64,000 nucleotides of DNA from positions 582,705,158-582,769,157 of the forward strand of contig CM054057.1 in the NCBI GenBank assembly GCA_028641055.1, written 5' to 3'. The position numbers and the translations under genes are program-made. The DNA comes from Alopecurus myosuroides. Taxonomy: Eukaryota; Streptophyta; Magnoliopsida; Poales; Poaceae. Positions 63,964 to 64,000 of this stretch are shown here, piece after piece. Under the pieces are notes generated by a model. The model ran no database searches. It saw only the letters and a program-made list of their open reading frames with translations, and was not told the DNA's origin. Each line of letters begins with the position of its first letter. Position 1 is the stretch's first letter.

Positions 63964-64000
63964 AGAAAAATGTTTATGAAACTCGATGAATATGTGATTG

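Larger units (their letters stand above)
62170..64000 (-). mobile_element. Ty1/copia retrotransposon, internally deleted, 3' part (runs off the window)
   Basis: On the minus strand, a GAG-pre-integrase/integrase N-terminal region (63963-63469) is joined to the RT (63444-62671), followed by RNase H (62671-62305), a polypurine tract and an LTR starting TGTTAGAGTT at 62282. Integrase before RT is the copia order. The LTR's far boundary was not found, so the lower coordinate is approximate. Confidence 0.85.

Noticed and set aside
1..64000. CRISPR array, bacterial operon or phage content
   Set aside because: Repeats are transposon subterminal motifs or minisatellites; genes have plant introns; nothing prokaryotic is present.

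Overview
The window is repeat-dominated nuclear DNA from a grass, most likely a Triticeae species (wheat, Aegilops or barley type). This rests on plant-type spliced transposon genes, several CACTA (En/Spm) families with GTCCCGG- or GGCGCAC-type subterminal repeats, Stowaway, Micron-like and Mutator miniature elements, grass-type Helitron ends, L1-type LINEs, a chromodomain Ty3/gypsy element and a Ty1/copia remnant. Species assignment is inference. I see no clearly intact host gene. Host-derived sequence consists of a broken growth-regulating-factor (GRF) gene, a FAR1-like fragment, and a set of diverged local repeats into which the mobile elements inserted.

Layout. 1-4126: right part of a large CACTA element (family A, copy 1) with a TNP1/Ulp1-protease-like gene. 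4771-11265: an L1-type LINE on the minus strand, split by a complete 4,064-bp CACTA element (7138-11201, duplication CGC). 12830-13860: GRF pseudogene (QLQ and WRC exons, minus strand) with a 337-bp mini-CACTA in its intron (13215-13551, duplication AAC). 14140-21620: complete 7.5-kb CACTA element (duplication ATG) with a damaged TNP2 transposase gene, a frame-broken accessory gene and a FAR1/MULE fragment. 22650-40900: AT-rich backbone carrying several diverged copies of one local sequence, with insertions of a Stowaway (23798-23958), a CACTA (28113-29345), LINE pieces, Helitron ends (33477, 35479), a Mutator-type MITE (36500-36700), a (TA)n-targeting MITE (37661-38033) and a hAT element (38170-39275). 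41422-46881: a young Ty3/gypsy chromovirus with 297-bp LTRs and duplication CGGTG. 48628-60626: complete 12-kb family-A CACTA (duplication TTC), in inverted orientation to copy 1. 62170-64000: internally deleted Ty1/copia element.

How the parts work together. In an active CACTA element, TNP2 cuts at the terminal CACTA repeats and a TNP1/TNPA-type protein binds subterminal repeats and regulates the promoter (known for En/Spm). Every TNP2 gene here is disrupted, so these copies would have needed protein supplied in trans. The most interesting pattern is that the larger CACTA elements carry extra genes besides TNP1 and TNP2, most with their own TATA box: an AP2-domain gene, an unidentified gene with one stop codon, an unidentified gene needing three frames, and a small protein with an RNase H1 N-terminal/viroplasmin-like domain plus a C-terminal membrane segment. 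Clusters of subterminal-type GTCCCGG palindromes lie near several of these promoters as well as at element ends. Several insertions can be ordered in time from target-site duplications and from paralogous empty sites inside the window.
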